The translations under genes were made by a program, and so were the position numbers. Below, in pieces: positions 7,769 through 16,726 of a DNA stretch of 45,611 nt. The stretch's first letter is position 1, and each line of letters opens with the position of its first letter. Origin of the DNA: Terriglobia bacterium. GTDB taxonomy: Bacteria; Acidobacteriota; Terriglobia; Acidiferrales; UBA7541. Below the pieces are notes generated by a model that was not told the origin of the DNA, searched no databases, and was given only the letters and a program-made list of their open reading frames with translations. The DNA is taken from contig JAIQFG010000031.1 of NCBI GenBank assembly GCA_020073375.1, positions 1-45,611 on the forward strand, given 5' to 3'.

Positions 7769-8506
7769 ATGTACGAGCGCTATATCACGGCAGCTTCCAC
7801 GTACGCGCACAGCATCGATCATTTATTTCTGCTGATCGCCGCGCTGGTCGGATTCTGGCTGATCCTCGCGGAAGTGGTGCTGTTCGCGCTGGTCATCAAG
7901 TATCGCGAAAAGGAAGGCCGTCCGACGCGGCACATTACGGGAGAAGAAAAAGAGCTGCACCGGTGGATCACGATCCCGCACGTGCTGGTGATCCTATGCG
8001 ATATCGTCATTGTCGTTCCGGCCATCCTGGTCTGGTACAACATCAAGCAGGCGCAGCCGCCGGCCGAGCAGACCGTCCGCGTATACGCGCAGCAGTGGGC
8101 GTGGAGTTTTCAGGAGCCCGGCCCGGACGGAAAACTGGACACCGAGGACGACATCCGCACGGTGGGCGAGCTGCACGTGACCGTGAACGCGACGTATCAT
8201 TTTGAGCTGATGTCGCGCGACGTGGTGCATAGCTTTGCCATTCCATCCTTCCGCCTGAAGCAGGACGCCCTGCCCGGCCGCACCATCACGGGCTGGTTCC
8301 GCCCGAACCGCGTGGGCACCTACGACATTCAATGCACGCAGATGTGCGGGCTGGGCCACGCGCTGATGGCCGGGCGAGTGATCGTCGAAACCCAGCAGGA
8401 TCACGCCGCGTGGCTGATACGCAATGCAAATCCATCGCTGGCGAGCCTTCCGGCCGCTCCGGCGCCCGTGCCCGAAAACACCACGATGGCGGAGGCGCGG
8501 CGATGA
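7769..8506 (+). CDS. coxB: Cytochrome c oxidase subunit II
   Basis: CoxB carries the CuA centre that accepts electrons from cytochrome c. The 245-residue protein has two N-terminal transmembrane helices (about residues 15-45 and 70-95) and a periplasmic cupredoxin domain. The CuA ligands are complete: the His of DVVHSFAIPSF and C189-T-Q-M-C193-G-L-G-H197-A-L-M200. There is no fused C-terminal cytochrome c domain, so the separate diheme cytochrome upstream likely replaces it. The ATG at 7769 is preferred over an upstream in-frame start because the sequence before it is not membrane-like. The stop overlaps the coxA start (ATGA). Confidence 0.95.
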   Translation: MYERYITAASTYAHSIDHLFLLIAALVGFWLILAEVVLFALVIKYREKEGRPTRHITGEEKELHRWITIPHVLVILCDIVIVVPAILVWYNIKQAQPPAEQTVRVYAQQWAWSFQEPGPDGKLDTEDDIRTVGELHVTVNATYHFELMSRDVVHSFAIPSFRLKQDALPGRTITGWFRPNRVGTYDIQCTQMCGLGHALMAGRVIVETQQDHAAWLIRNANPSLASLPAAPAPVPENTTMAEARR

Positions 8507-10209
8507 GCGAGCAGATGCAGCACGCCGGTCACGAACAGGCTGGACAGGATCACGCGGAGCCGGGATTTTTTCTGAAGTATTGCTGGTCCACCGACCACAA
8601 GATCATCGCCATGCAATATCTGTTCACGGGCATGCTCATGGCCGTGATCGGCGGGTTTCTGGCGTACGTCTTCCGCATGCAGCTAGGATTTCCGAACCAC
8701 AGCGTGCCGGGTTTTGGGCTGGTCACGCCGGGCCGGTACAACGCGGTGGTCACCATGCACGGCACCATCATGATTTTCTGGGTGGCCATGCCGGTGCTCA
8801 TCGCGGCGTTCGGAAATTTCCTGATCCCGCTGATGATCGGCTGCGACGACATGGCGTTCCCGCGGATCAATCGCCTGTCGTATCAAATTTTCCTGCTGAG
8901 CGCCATCGTGCTGCTGGTTTCGTTCGCGGTGAAGGGCGGCGCGTTCGGCGGCGCCTGGACGGCATATCCTCCACTCTCTTCCAACGGCGCCTACAACCTG
9001 ACCCCGCTCGGGGCGGTGCTGTGGCTGCTGGCGGTGGCGCTGGAATTCGTGGCGTTTCTGCTGGGCGGCATCAACTTCACCGTGACGGTGATGAACAGCC
9101 GCGCCCCCGGCATGAAAATGTTCGACATTCCCATCCTGATCTGGATGATCGTGCTGGCCACGGTGATATTCATGGCTTCGGCCGGGCCACTGATTGCCGG
9201 CGCGGTCATGCTGCTGTTTGACCAGACCCTGGCGACCGGATTTTACGATCCCCAGCGCGGCGGCGATCCGCTGCTGTGGCAGCACCTGTTCTGGTTCTTC
9301 GGACATCCGGAAGTATACGTGGTGCTTCTGCCGGCCATGGGCATCGTGGCCGAAATCATCGCGGTGTTCGCGCGCAAGAAACTGTTCGGTTACAAATCCA
9401 TGCTGTACTCGACCTGGGGCGTGGGCATCCTGAGCTTCGTGGTCTGGGCGCACCATCAATTTGTCGCCGGAATCGATCCGCGAATGGCCAACGTGTTCAC
9501 GGTCACCACGCTGCTCATCTCCATTCCGGTCGCCGAACTGGTTTTTCTATATATCGCCACGCTGTACGGCGGATCGATTCGACTCGATACGCCCATGCTC
9601 TGGGCGCTCGGGTTCATGGCCGAATTCCTGATCGGCGGCGTGACCGGAATTTTCCTGGGCTCCTCTGGCACGGACATCTACCTGCACGACACGTATTTTC
9701 TGGTCGCCCATTTTCATTACACGTTCGTGCCCATCGCCATCATTTCGGTATTTGCCGGCATCACCTTCTGGTTCCCGAAAATGTTCGGCCGGATGATGAA
9801 CGAAACGCTGGGGAAAATTCACTTCTGGGGCACGGTGATTCCGTTCAACGTGATTTTCATTCCGTTATTTATCACCGGAGCGGCGGGCGACCAGCGCCGC
9901 ATTTACAGCTACGCGCAGTTTGCCGAGCAGTCGCGGCCCGCGCTGCAGCATTTGCGCACGACCTCCACCATCGCCCTGCTGGTGATGCTGGCGTTCCAGC
10001 TGATTTTTATTTTCAACTTCTTCTGGAGCATGTGGAACGGCAAGCGCGCCGGAGACAATCCCTGGCGGTCCACCACGCTGGAATGGACCGTGCCTTCGCC
10101 GCCGCCGCACGGAAATTTTGCGGAGCTGCCCACCGTGTATCGCGGCCCCTACGAATACGGATTGCCGGGCCGCGCCGACGATTACTGGCCGCAGAACGCG
10201 CCCAATTAG
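8503..10209 (+). CDS. coxA: Cytochrome c oxidase subunit I
   Basis: This is the catalytic subunit of an A-type heme-copper oxidase, reducing O2 and pumping protons. The 568 residues hold the expected dozen membrane helices. Ligands are visible: His86 (HGTIM, heme a), His268 and Tyr272 of GHPEVY (CuB and the cross-linked Tyr), His317-His318 (CuB), His403 (heme a3) and His405 (heme a) in LVAHFHYTF. The cross-linked HPEVY marks an A-type rather than a cbb3 enzyme. The ATG at 8503 overlaps the coxB stop by 4 nt and the polar His-rich N-terminus precedes helix I, which supports this start. Confidence 0.97.
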   Translation: MSEQMQHAGHEQAGQDHAEPGFFLKYCWSTDHKIIAMQYLFTGMLMAVIGGFLAYVFRMQLGFPNHSVPGFGLVTPGRYNAVVTMHGTIMIFWVAMPVLIAAFGNFLIPLMIGCDDMAFPRINRLSYQIFLLSAIVLLVSFAVKGGAFGGAWTAYPPLSSNGAYNLTPLGAVLWLLAVALEFVAFLLGGINFTVTVMNSRAPGMKMFDIPILIWMIVLATVIFMASAGPLIAGAVMLLFDQTLATGFYDPQRGGDPLLWQHLFWFFGHPEVYVVLLPAMGIVAEIIAVFARKKLFGYKSMLYSTWGVGILSFVVWAHHQFVAGIDPRMANVFTVTTLLISIPVAELVFLYIATLYGGSIRLDTPMLWALGFMAEFLIGGVTGIFLGSSGTDIYLHDTYFLVAHFHYTFVPIAIISVFAGITFWFPKMFGRMMNETLGKIHFWGTVIPFNVIFIPLFITGAAGDQRRIYSYAQFAEQSRPALQHLRTTSTIALLVMLAFQLIFIFNFFWSMWNGKRAGDNPWRSTTLEWTVPSPPPHGNFAELPTVYRGPYEYGLPGRADDYWPQNAPN

Positions 10210-10231
10210 GACCGCGGAGAAACCGACGACG

Positions 10232-10813
10232 ATGAGCGCCACCGCCAAACCCATTGCCAATACACGCAGCGTCACGGGCATTCCCACCGCGCGCCTGATT
10301 ACCTGGTGGGTGATCGCTTCGGAAATCGTGATTTTCGGCGGCTTGCTGACCGCTTACATCATGCACCGCCTGGGACATCCGGAATGGGCGGCGTCCGCCG
10401 CGCATACCAACACCTGGGCCGGCGCAATCAATACGTTCGTGCTGCTCACCTCGAGCCTGTGCGCGGTGCTGGCGCACAAGGCCGCGGACGCGCAGGACGG
10501 GCCGCGCGCCGCGCGCCTGCTGCGCCTGACCGCCCTGGGCGGCGTGATCTTCCTTGCGATCAAGGGATTTGAATGGACCACGGATATTCGCGAGGGATTC
10601 GTGATCTCCTCCGGCGGCTTCTGGTCTTACTACTACACGCTGGCCGGGCTGCACGGCCTGCACGTGCTGGCCGGGGCCGTGATCATGCTGATCGTGGCCG
10701 CGGACGCGGCGAAAAACCGGGAGCTGCAGCGAGTGGAATGCATCGGGCTATACTGGCACTTCGTGGACATCGTTTGGATTTTTCTGTTCCCGCTGCTGTA
10801 CATTGCGCGATGA
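10232..10813 (+). CDS. coxC: Cytochrome c oxidase subunit III, first copy
   Basis: The 193-residue integral membrane protein belongs to the CoxC/CyoC family. It has about five transmembrane helices and the family signatures WSYYYTLAGLHGLHVLAG and GLYWHFVDIVWIFLFPLLY at the C-terminus. Its role is structural and stabilises turnover of subunit I. It starts 22 nt after coxA; GGAG lies about 12 nt before the ATG. A second, divergent subunit-III-like protein is encoded two genes downstream. Confidence 0.93.
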   Translation: MSATAKPIANTRSVTGIPTARLITWWVIASEIVIFGGLLTAYIMHRLGHPEWAASAAHTNTWAGAINTFVLLTSSLCAVLAHKAADAQDGPRAARLLRLTALGGVIFLAIKGFEWTTDIREGFVISSGGFWSYYYTLAGLHGLHVLAGAVIMLIVAADAAKNRELQRVECIGLYWHFVDIVWIFLFPLLYIAR

Positions 10814-10861
10814 GCAGGACGCTGTGAGAGAAGCTATTGAAAGAGCCCGTCGAGAGAGATT

Positions 10862-11215
10862 ATGACTAACGAATCCCACGTCCACCATCCCAATTACGTG
10901 AAGATCTGGGCCGTCCTGGTCGCGCTGCTCGTTATCAGCGTGGCGGGCTCGCTTTCCAGCATGCGCGCCGTGGTGCTGGTCGCGGCCTTTGGCGTCGCGA
11001 TTGTGAAAGCGTATTTGGTGGCGAAAAATTTCATGCACGTGACGGTGGAAAAGCGCTGGGTTCCGTATCTGCTGGTGGCGATGATCGCGTTCGTGGTCAT
11101 CTTGTTTGCGGGAGTCGCGCCCGACGTGATGAGGCACAGCGGCTTGCACTGGAGCAACGACGCGGCAAAACAAGCGGTGGAAACGGGAATGAAAGCGGCG
11201 ACAAAACATGAGTAG
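10862..11215 (+). CDS. Cytochrome c oxidase subunit IV family protein
   Basis: The 117-residue protein has a His-rich cytoplasmic start (MTNESHVHHPNYVKIW), three hydrophobic helices and the central motif VKAYLVAKNFMHV, typical of prokaryotic subunit IV (CoxD/CyoD/CtaF-like). It probably helps oxidase assembly. It lies 48 nt after coxC, and its end overlaps the next gene by 8 nt, so the two are translationally coupled. Confidence 0.88.
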   Translation: MTNESHVHHPNYVKIWAVLVALLVISVAGSLSSMRAVVLVAAFGVAIVKAYLVAKNFMHVTVEKRWVPYLLVAMIAFVVILFAGVAPDVMRHSGLHWSNDAAKQAVETGMKAATKHE

Positions 11216-11810
11216 CCGGACGGCCATCCCGGATTCGCGAATGGCGGCCGCCGCCCAGGCCTCCGCGAAGCGCGTGCCCAATTCCGTCCTGGGCATGATT
11301 ATTTTTGTGGCCACCGAAATCATGTTTTTCGCGGGCCTGATGAGCGCGCACACCATCGCCAAAGCCACCGTGCTCGGAGGCGTGTGGCCTCCGGCGGGTC
11401 AGCCGCGCCTGCCCGTGGAGCGCACCGCGATCAACACGGCGATTCTGCTGTTGAGCGGGATCCTGCTTTTGATCGGCAATCGCCGTATGAGCACCCAGCG
11501 CGAAAGCGCGCTGCGGTACGTCGCCGCCGCGATTGCTTGCGGCATCGCATTCGTCGGGCTGCAGGGCGTGGAATGGTTCGGGCTATTGCGCGAAGGCCTA
11601 ACGATGACGTCGAGCAGCCACGGCGCGTTCTTCTATCTGATCGTGGGAGCGCACGCCCTGCACGCGGTCGCCGCGATTATCGCGCTGACATGGGTTTACC
11701 TACTGATGCGCGCGGGAAAATTCGTGCCGTCCAGGTTTGCCGCCACGCAAGTCTTTTGGTATTTTGTGGTGGTTGTGTGGCCCGTGATTTATCTGCGGGT
11801 GTACCTATGA
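11208..11810 (+). CDS. Second subunit-III-like heme-copper oxidase protein
   Basis: The 200-residue membrane protein of the CoxC/CyoC family has about five helices, with signatures LGMIIFVATEIMFFAGLMSA near the start, GAFFYLIVGAHALHAVAA in the middle and QVFWYFVVVVWPVIYLRVYL at the end. It diverges from the first subunit III of the same operon, so it is not a recent duplicate. Split or duplicated subunit III is known in some oxidases. It overlaps the upstream gene by 8 nt and the downstream micro-protein by 4 nt (ATGA). Confidence 0.87.
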   Translation: MSSRTAIPDSRMAAAAQASAKRVPNSVLGMIIFVATEIMFFAGLMSAHTIAKATVLGGVWPPAGQPRLPVERTAINTAILLLSGILLLIGNRRMSTQRESALRYVAAAIACGIAFVGLQGVEWFGLLREGLTMTSSSHGAFFYLIVGAHALHAVAAIIALTWVYLLMRAGKFVPSRFAATQVFWYFVVVVWPVIYLRVYL

Positions 11811-11998
11811 AATTGCGAAGAATTTCCGCTGTCGCCGCGCTTTCCCTGATCCCTGCCGCGGGCTGGTCCTGCCCGGCGTGCATGGTCAACGACCCCAAGA
11901 CAGCCAGCACCTACCTGGGAATGACGCTCATCCTGAGCGCCTTGCCGCTAATTCTGGTCGGGGGCCTGGGGTATTGGTTCTGGCGAAAGCAGTCTTAA
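11807..11998 (+). CDS. 63-residue CPxC membrane micro-protein at the end of the oxidase operon
   Basis: The small frame starts in the ATGA overlap with the preceding subunit-III-like gene. It encodes a signal-like N-terminus (RRISAVAALSLIPAAGWS), then SCPACMVNDP, then one transmembrane helix (about residues 38-58) and a basic end WFWRKQS. The CPAC pair would face the periplasm or be membrane-embedded if the first helix is retained. CxxC proteins beside oxidases often bind copper or shuttle thiols, so a CuA/CuB assembly role is possible, but this is inference. Confidence 0.7.
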   Translation: MKLRRISAVAALSLIPAAGWSCPACMVNDPKTASTYLGMTLILSALPLILVGGLGYWFWRKQS

Positions 11999-12185
11999 CC
12001 GGTCTTTTTTCCCGAGCAGCGCGCACATCGATTACAGAGTGTGTGCTTGCCCACAAGCCCCCAACATCTAAAGTTGACCGTGAGGGCAAGGCATCGCCGT
12101 GCCCCCCACAGCTGCAACATCACAAGACCTCGCGGAAAATTAATGAATTCGAGAATGATTCGCCGCGAGCTGGTGAGAAATCCCC

Positions 12186-12461
12186 CTAGTCGTGGTCGGG
12201 GTGTTCGTGGCGCCAGGCCCAATATTCCCTCTGCTGTTTGTGCTTCGCCTTGCGGTAGGTCACCCCGTACTTGGGGTGCTCGCCGCGGAATAACGTGTAA
12301 GAGCGATCCTCGCGGTCGTCCCAATTATGGTAATCCTTGTGGTTGCGATCGTAGACCCGGACGCTGACCGATTGTGGCGCGGCATTGGCGCTGATGGCCA
12401 TCGGCGCGATCATGGCGGCGGTCAGAAAAACAGAACTCAGGAACAGTCTTTTGCGTAGCAT
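12186..12461 (-). CDS. Small secreted W/H/R/Y-rich protein, function unknown
   Basis: The 91-residue protein has a clear signal peptide (RKRLFLSSVFLTAAMIAP to ANAA-P) and a mature part of about 60 residues rich in Asp, His, Arg, Tyr and Trp: YHNWDDREDRSY in the middle, REYWAWRHEHPDHD at the end. The pattern resembles small exported proteins I associate with Acidobacteriota; no biochemical role is known to me. The start at 12461 is set by GGGAG 6-7 nt upstream and by the signal peptide; a longer frame begins at 12545. Confidence 0.75.
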   Translation of the reverse strand: MLRKRLFLSSVFLTAAMIAPMAISANAAPQSVSVRVYDRNHKDYHNWDDREDRSYTLFRGEHPKYGVTYRKAKHKQQREYWAWRHEHPDHD

Positions 12462-12653
12462 GGTGTCTCCCTCGAACCGGGATTCCGATTGTGAATTCCC
12501 GGCGCGAAGGGAGTATGGGGCCGCAGCCTTAAGCCGTCTGTTCAATACGGCTCACATGCGTGTTCTTGAATCTCTCGCGCCGCGCAGGAGGATTGGGATT
12601 GCCCACGTGGCTGCGGGAGCGTCGGCCAGGTTTCGGCGGAAAACAGCGGACTC

Positions 12654-13481
12654 TCAAAGGTAACGCGCATTTTGCGGCGCAATTTCTTCGCTGACCACGG
12701 TGAATTGGGTCAGGTTCGCCGTCCCGAATGACGTTGTCATGGCCACGTCGGAGGCATCGCGCCCCACGGCCATCAGGATGCGGCCAAAGCGGGGCTGGTT
12801 ATGCCGCGCATCGAACGTCCACCAGCGGTCTTCCAGGTACGCTTCAAACCAGGCGCTGAAGTCCATGGGCGAGGGCGCGGGGGAAACACGGATGTCGCCC
12901 AAATAACCCGAAGCATAGCGCGCGGGAATGTTCAGGGCCCGACAAAGGGTGACGGCGAGATGCTGAAAATCCCGGCAGACGCCAAATCGCTCGGCATAAA
13001 CGTCCAGCGCGGTCTTCGTGGGGCGGGCATATTGATATCCGAAACTGACTTTCGAGTGCACCCAGTCGCAGATCGCCTGCACCCTTCCCCATCCCGGCGG
13101 GATCCCTCCGAAGAGTTCCGTTGCAATCGTCGCGAAGCGGTCCACCTCGCAATAGCGGCTGTTCAACAGGTAACCCAGAACTTGATGAGGCAATTGATGC
13201 ACGGGAACTTCGCGCGCGCTGTAATTCACCGCGTCGGCGAAGCCCGCATCCTCGAGCAGCGTCGAATTGCTCAAACGGAGGGCGCCCGGCTGCGCGACAA
13301 ATCGCGTGCAGCGATTCCCAAAAGTGTCAATGAACGTTTCCACCGGAGTCCATGGCTCGATGCAAATTTCGTCCGGCGCGCGCAGATCCGCGGCTCGGGA
13401 AGGACGGACGTGAAGCAGCGCCACCATCGCGACAGGAGCGGGAATATCAAAGCGGATGTCGTATCCCAGGCGCAGAACCAT
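12654..13481 (-). CDS. Transglutaminase-like cysteine protease domain protein
   Basis: The 275-residue cytoplasmic protein has an N-terminal beta-rich region (about 1-100) and a C-terminal transglutaminase-like core. The putative catalytic Cys169 is in FGVCRDFQHLAV, preceded by the family helix RVQAICDWVHSKVSFGY, and the acidic member is in WWTFDARHNQPR. The His usually found before AWFEAYL is Ser209 here (DFSAWFEAYL), so activity is uncertain unless His of the DARH segment substitutes; this may be a subfamily trait. It stands alone, leftward, 192 nt from the small secreted protein. Confidence 0.88.
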   Translation of the reverse strand: MVLRLGYDIRFDIPAPVAMVALLHVRPSRAADLRAPDEICIEPWTPVETFIDTFGNRCTRFVAQPGALRLSNSTLLEDAGFADAVNYSAREVPVHQLPHQVLGYLLNSRYCEVDRFATIATELFGGIPPGWGRVQAICDWVHSKVSFGYQYARPTKTALDVYAERFGVCRDFQHLAVTLCRALNIPARYASGYLGDIRVSPAPSPMDFSAWFEAYLEDRWWTFDARHNQPRFGRILMAVGRDASDVAMTTSFGTANLTQFTVVSEEIAPQNARYL

Positions 13482-13687
13482 GATTTTGCTCGAATTCTCG
13501 GCGCGTCTTGGCGGGACTCGATGGTAACAGCATCCGCTGCGGATTCCTACCGGGTCTCAAAACAGCTGGTGGGGAAAATTCCGGCAAGATCGACGGTCAG
13601 GGAGTGGATGGAGCAGGCTTCCGATACGGGCGCGTCCTCACCTCTGGCGCCTGCTCCATTCTTCGACCGATGAACTACTGCGTGAAT

Positions 13688-14950
13688 CTACAGCGAGCCC
13701 AGGAACTGATACAGCAGGCTCTTCTGAGCGGGAGTTAACCGCTCGTATCTGCGTTCTTCGTCGGTGGCTTCCCCGCGATGCCTCTCAATCGCCTCTGTGT
13801 AAGTCGTCGACTGTGCGTCGTGCATTAACTGAGTTCGCGTGCCGAGCCCCCAGAGCGGCATGGTGCGGACTTTCTGCGCCGTGTCGTCCGGCCCGTTCTG
13901 GACGATGCCGTCGCCCGTGCCGACGTTGTGCAGCAGGAAATCGCCGAAGGGATGGAACTGCTTGCCGCCGATGGCGTCGCCGATCACCAGCGAGCCGCCC
14001 AGAATGGCCGTTCCGGAGGGAGCGGTGACCATCGTCTCGACGTGGCAGGAAGCGCAGCCGAGCGATTCAAAAATTGCCTGCCCGGAGGTCACCTGCGGGG
14101 TGATCGCTCCGCGCGGCGGAACCTTCAGCGACCTCATGAACACGGCGAATTGGTGGAGGTCGTCCTGATTGTCGTTGGGTGCGGGAGCATTGGCGTTCGG
14201 GCAAACCCCGGTCACTGCCTCGTCCGGGAACAGGGCGTTGGTGAAGCCCATCTCATTGATGTACGCGTCGCCCGAGAACGAAAGCAGCGAGGCGTGCTGG
14301 TCTTTCCAGCCGAATCGCCCGATCGCGGTCACGCCGTTCAACTCCACCACGGGAACCTCGATGGCCTCGCCGCCATTCTGCTTGGCCAGGGCCAGCAGCG
14401 TGGCGTCCGGCACGGCTTCCACGAATCCGTCGCCGAACAATGGAAGCGCGAGCCGCGTGGCGCGGATGTTATCCACGTCGGTTAAACGTTCCTGCGCATC
14501 GCGGCACGTGGCGCGTTGATTGATCAGCGAACGATTGGGAACCGGCGTGCCGTTGGCCAGAATGGCCGTGGCCGCGACAAACGTGCCGCTCGAACCGTTG
14601 GTGTCAAAGCGGTGGCGCGCATCGCGCGTCCAGTGCTGACGGGTGCCCTCGTAGTGACCCGCGCGCAATTCCAACACCTGCGCGGCGCCGCCTACGGCCT
14701 GGTTCTGATGGCAGTTGACGCAAGACACGTCGTTGTAAGTGGGCCCGATCCCGGTATCGGCGGTTTCCGTTTCCGAAAAGGCGTCGATGGCGTCGTTCAT
14801 CACATTCTGATCGGAAAAGCCGTTGGTCAATCCGTCAAAGCCCGCGGGAGCTTCCGGAATGGTATCGGCCGTGATGACCATGCCCATCGCCAGCAGCGCC
14901 AGGGTTGCCGTGCTTACAGCCGCAAGAAAAGTACGTTTTTTGAGATTCAT
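13688..14950 (-). CDS. DUF1111 (DHOR) diheme oxidoreductase
   Basis: The 420-residue exported protein has a signal peptide (KKRTFLAAVSTATLALLAMG) and two heme motifs, CVNCH (77-81) and CASCH (299-303). The family block GRFGWKDQHASLLSFSGDAY and the C-terminal RTMPLWGLGTRTQLMHD identify the di-heme oxidoreductase family, distantly related to diheme peroxidases. The second heme probably faces substrate, but the physiological substrate is unknown. GGAGGGG lies just upstream, and ATG at 14950 is preferred over the adjacent GTG at 14953 on spacing. Confidence 0.88.
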   Translation of the reverse strand: MNLKKRTFLAAVSTATLALLAMGMVITADTIPEAPAGFDGLTNGFSDQNVMNDAIDAFSETETADTGIGPTYNDVSCVNCHQNQAVGGAAQVLELRAGHYEGTRQHWTRDARHRFDTNGSSGTFVAATAILANGTPVPNRSLINQRATCRDAQERLTDVDNIRATRLALPLFGDGFVEAVPDATLLALAKQNGGEAIEVPVVELNGVTAIGRFGWKDQHASLLSFSGDAYINEMGFTNALFPDEAVTGVCPNANAPAPNDNQDDLHQFAVFMRSLKVPPRGAITPQVTSGQAIFESLGCASCHVETMVTAPSGTAILGGSLVIGDAIGGKQFHPFGDFLLHNVGTGDGIVQNGPDDTAQKVRTMPLWGLGTRTQLMHDAQSTTYTEAIERHRGEATDEERRYERLTPAQKSLLYQFLGSL

Positions 14951-15303
14951 CACCCCTCCATCACTTTGCGGTGAGCGGCATGCATCGCTCGCAAGCTCGT
15001 CACGCGCGAAAATAGCTGGCTACGAGGACTTGCCCTTTTATAAAGACCGACATTCAATTCATCGGTTGGATGACTCGATATGCTGAGAGATTATTTGCTA
15101 AGTGGGAGGGAACCTACTGGCCTGAAGTCCCATTGTGGTACAGGTCCAGACACCGTCCGTGACCCTGCAATATCGTGCTTTTGGGATTTCGCGCGGTGTC
15201 GCTAATGCGGGATGGGAGGAAAGACTTGCTCCAATAGAATGGCCAAGCGCACGGTTGAACAACGGCCTTCTCTGAATTATATTTTGCTTGTTTGAGGTGC
15301 ACC
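14951..15303. other. Divergent intergenic region of about 350 bp, nothing recognised
   Basis: The region separates the leftward diheme oxidoreductase and the rightward lectin/LssY_C protein. I see no gene, no strong inverted repeat and no confident promoter. GAGG at 15294-15297 is the ribosome binding site of the next gene. Confidence 0.5.
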
Positions 15304-16554
15304 GTGAACATGTCTCGCCGAATCTTTCTCCCCGCAACCGCCGTCTTTTGCCTTTTGATTTTCTCCCAGCCCATGCTCGCGCAGACGAACTGGGGGGCGA
15401 ACCCCGCAGCTCCAACCGCAAGCCAGGCGGCTCCGGCCGCGAGCGCTTCGGCCACGGCAACCTCGCCCATGCCCGGCGCCACCGCGGCCGCCGGAAAAAC
15501 GTACGAATTTGATGTTCCCGCCACGACCCTGTGGCTCGACACGAAAATCGACCTGCTCGGCGGCGCGCAGATGCAATTCACGGCCAGCGGCACGGGCACC
15601 TATCCCTCCGTCGATTCCCAGGGACAGTCAAAGACGCAAACCTTCGGCGCCGGCGGTCTTGCGCGCGGGTGGCGCGACCTGATCCATCAATATCCGGTCG
15701 CGAATTCCGGGCACGGCGCGCTGATCGGGCGCATTGGTTCGGGCGACGGCTCCCAGCCTTTCGCGATCGGCCAGAGCCAGAACACGGACATTCCTGTTCC
15801 CGGCCGGCTCTTTCTGGGCATCAATCAGGGCATGAAGGAAGCCGCAACGGCGCAGGGGTCGTTCCACGTCACCATCGCGGTGCTGAGCGCCGGGACCGGC
15901 TCGGCCGGCGCGCCGTTTTTGCCCGACACTCCGGTTGGCAGCGTCACCACGGACCTGCTCGGAAAAATTCCGCGGCGCGTTTCCGATCCCTCGGGCAATC
16001 CCGGCGATATGGTCAACGTCCTGATCGTCGGATCGCAGGACGAGGTGACCGCCGTGTTCAAGGCCGCAGGCTGGGTGCAGGTGGACCGCTCGGTTTCCGG
16101 CACCATCCTGACCGGCGCCCTGGCCACGCTTTCCAAGGAAGCCTACCTGACCATGCCAATGAGCGAGTTGTTTCTCTTCAACCGCGGGCAGGATTACGGC
16201 TTCGCGCATGCCGAGCCTGTGAAAGTGGTCGAATCGCGCAATCATCTCCGCGCATGGAAATCTCCGTACGAAGCGGGAGGGCGTCCGGTCTGGTGCATCG
16301 CCGCCACGCATGACATCGGCTTCGAGCGCGACCAGCGCAACAACGGCCTTACGCACAAAATCGATCCGGCCATCGACGGCGAGCGCGAATACGTGAACGA
16401 AACTCTTTCTGGCACGGGCCTGGTCGTGCAGCGAACCCACCTCGCCCCGCCCGGCGCTCTCACCACGGCCAAGACCGCCACCGGCGGAGAATTCCATTCC
16501 GACGGGCGCATCCTCATCCTGGTCCTTAAAGACACAGCGAGCGGCACAAACTAG
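15304..16554 (+). CDS. Exported lectin-like / LssY C-terminal domain protein
   Basis: The 416-residue protein starts with a signal peptide (ending SQPMLAQ), then an Ala/Thr/Pro-rich linker. The first domain (about 65-195) resembles a PA-IL/LecA-type galactose-binding fold: ALIGRIGSGDGSQPFAIGQS, then PVPGRLFLGINQG. The second (about 225-385) matches the LssY C-terminal domain: GDMVNVLIVGSQDEVTAVFK, GFERDQRNNGLTHKIDP. The LssY C-terminal domain is usually fused to membrane phosphatases or stands alone; its role is unknown. The GTG at 15304 is preferred because GAGG lies 6 nt upstream; the ATG at 15310 is an alternative. Confidence 0.78.
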   Translation: MNMSRRIFLPATAVFCLLIFSQPMLAQTNWGANPAAPTASQAAPAASASATATSPMPGATAAAGKTYEFDVPATTLWLDTKIDLLGGAQMQFTASGTGTYPSVDSQGQSKTQTFGAGGLARGWRDLIHQYPVANSGHGALIGRIGSGDGSQPFAIGQSQNTDIPVPGRLFLGINQGMKEAATAQGSFHVTIAVLSAGTGSAGAPFLPDTPVGSVTTDLLGKIPRRVSDPSGNPGDMVNVLIVGSQDEVTAVFKAAGWVQVDRSVSGTILTGALATLSKEAYLTMPMSELFLFNRGQDYGFAHAEPVKVVESRNHLRAWKSPYEAGGRPVWCIAATHDIGFERDQRNNGLTHKIDPAIDGEREYVNETLSGTGLVVQRTHLAPPGALTTAKTATGGEFHSDGRILILVLKDTASGTN

Positions 16555-16726
16555 GACCGGATCGAGCTGCGTTTCACTCGGGCCCTAAAAAAATTAGAGA
16601 AGTATGTACTTCACGAAAACCGCGTACTTGGTTCTGATGTACAATGGCGTCCTCCTAGCGTTTTGCCGTCGTAATAGTCAGAACAAAGCTCCTGGCCTGG
16701 ACCCCGTCGTGAGCAAGGGGGATGTT

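Noticed and set aside
8424..9221. Alternative plus-strand frame over coxA
   Set aside because: Arg/His-rich frame with no membrane character; the coxA frame contains all heme and copper ligands.
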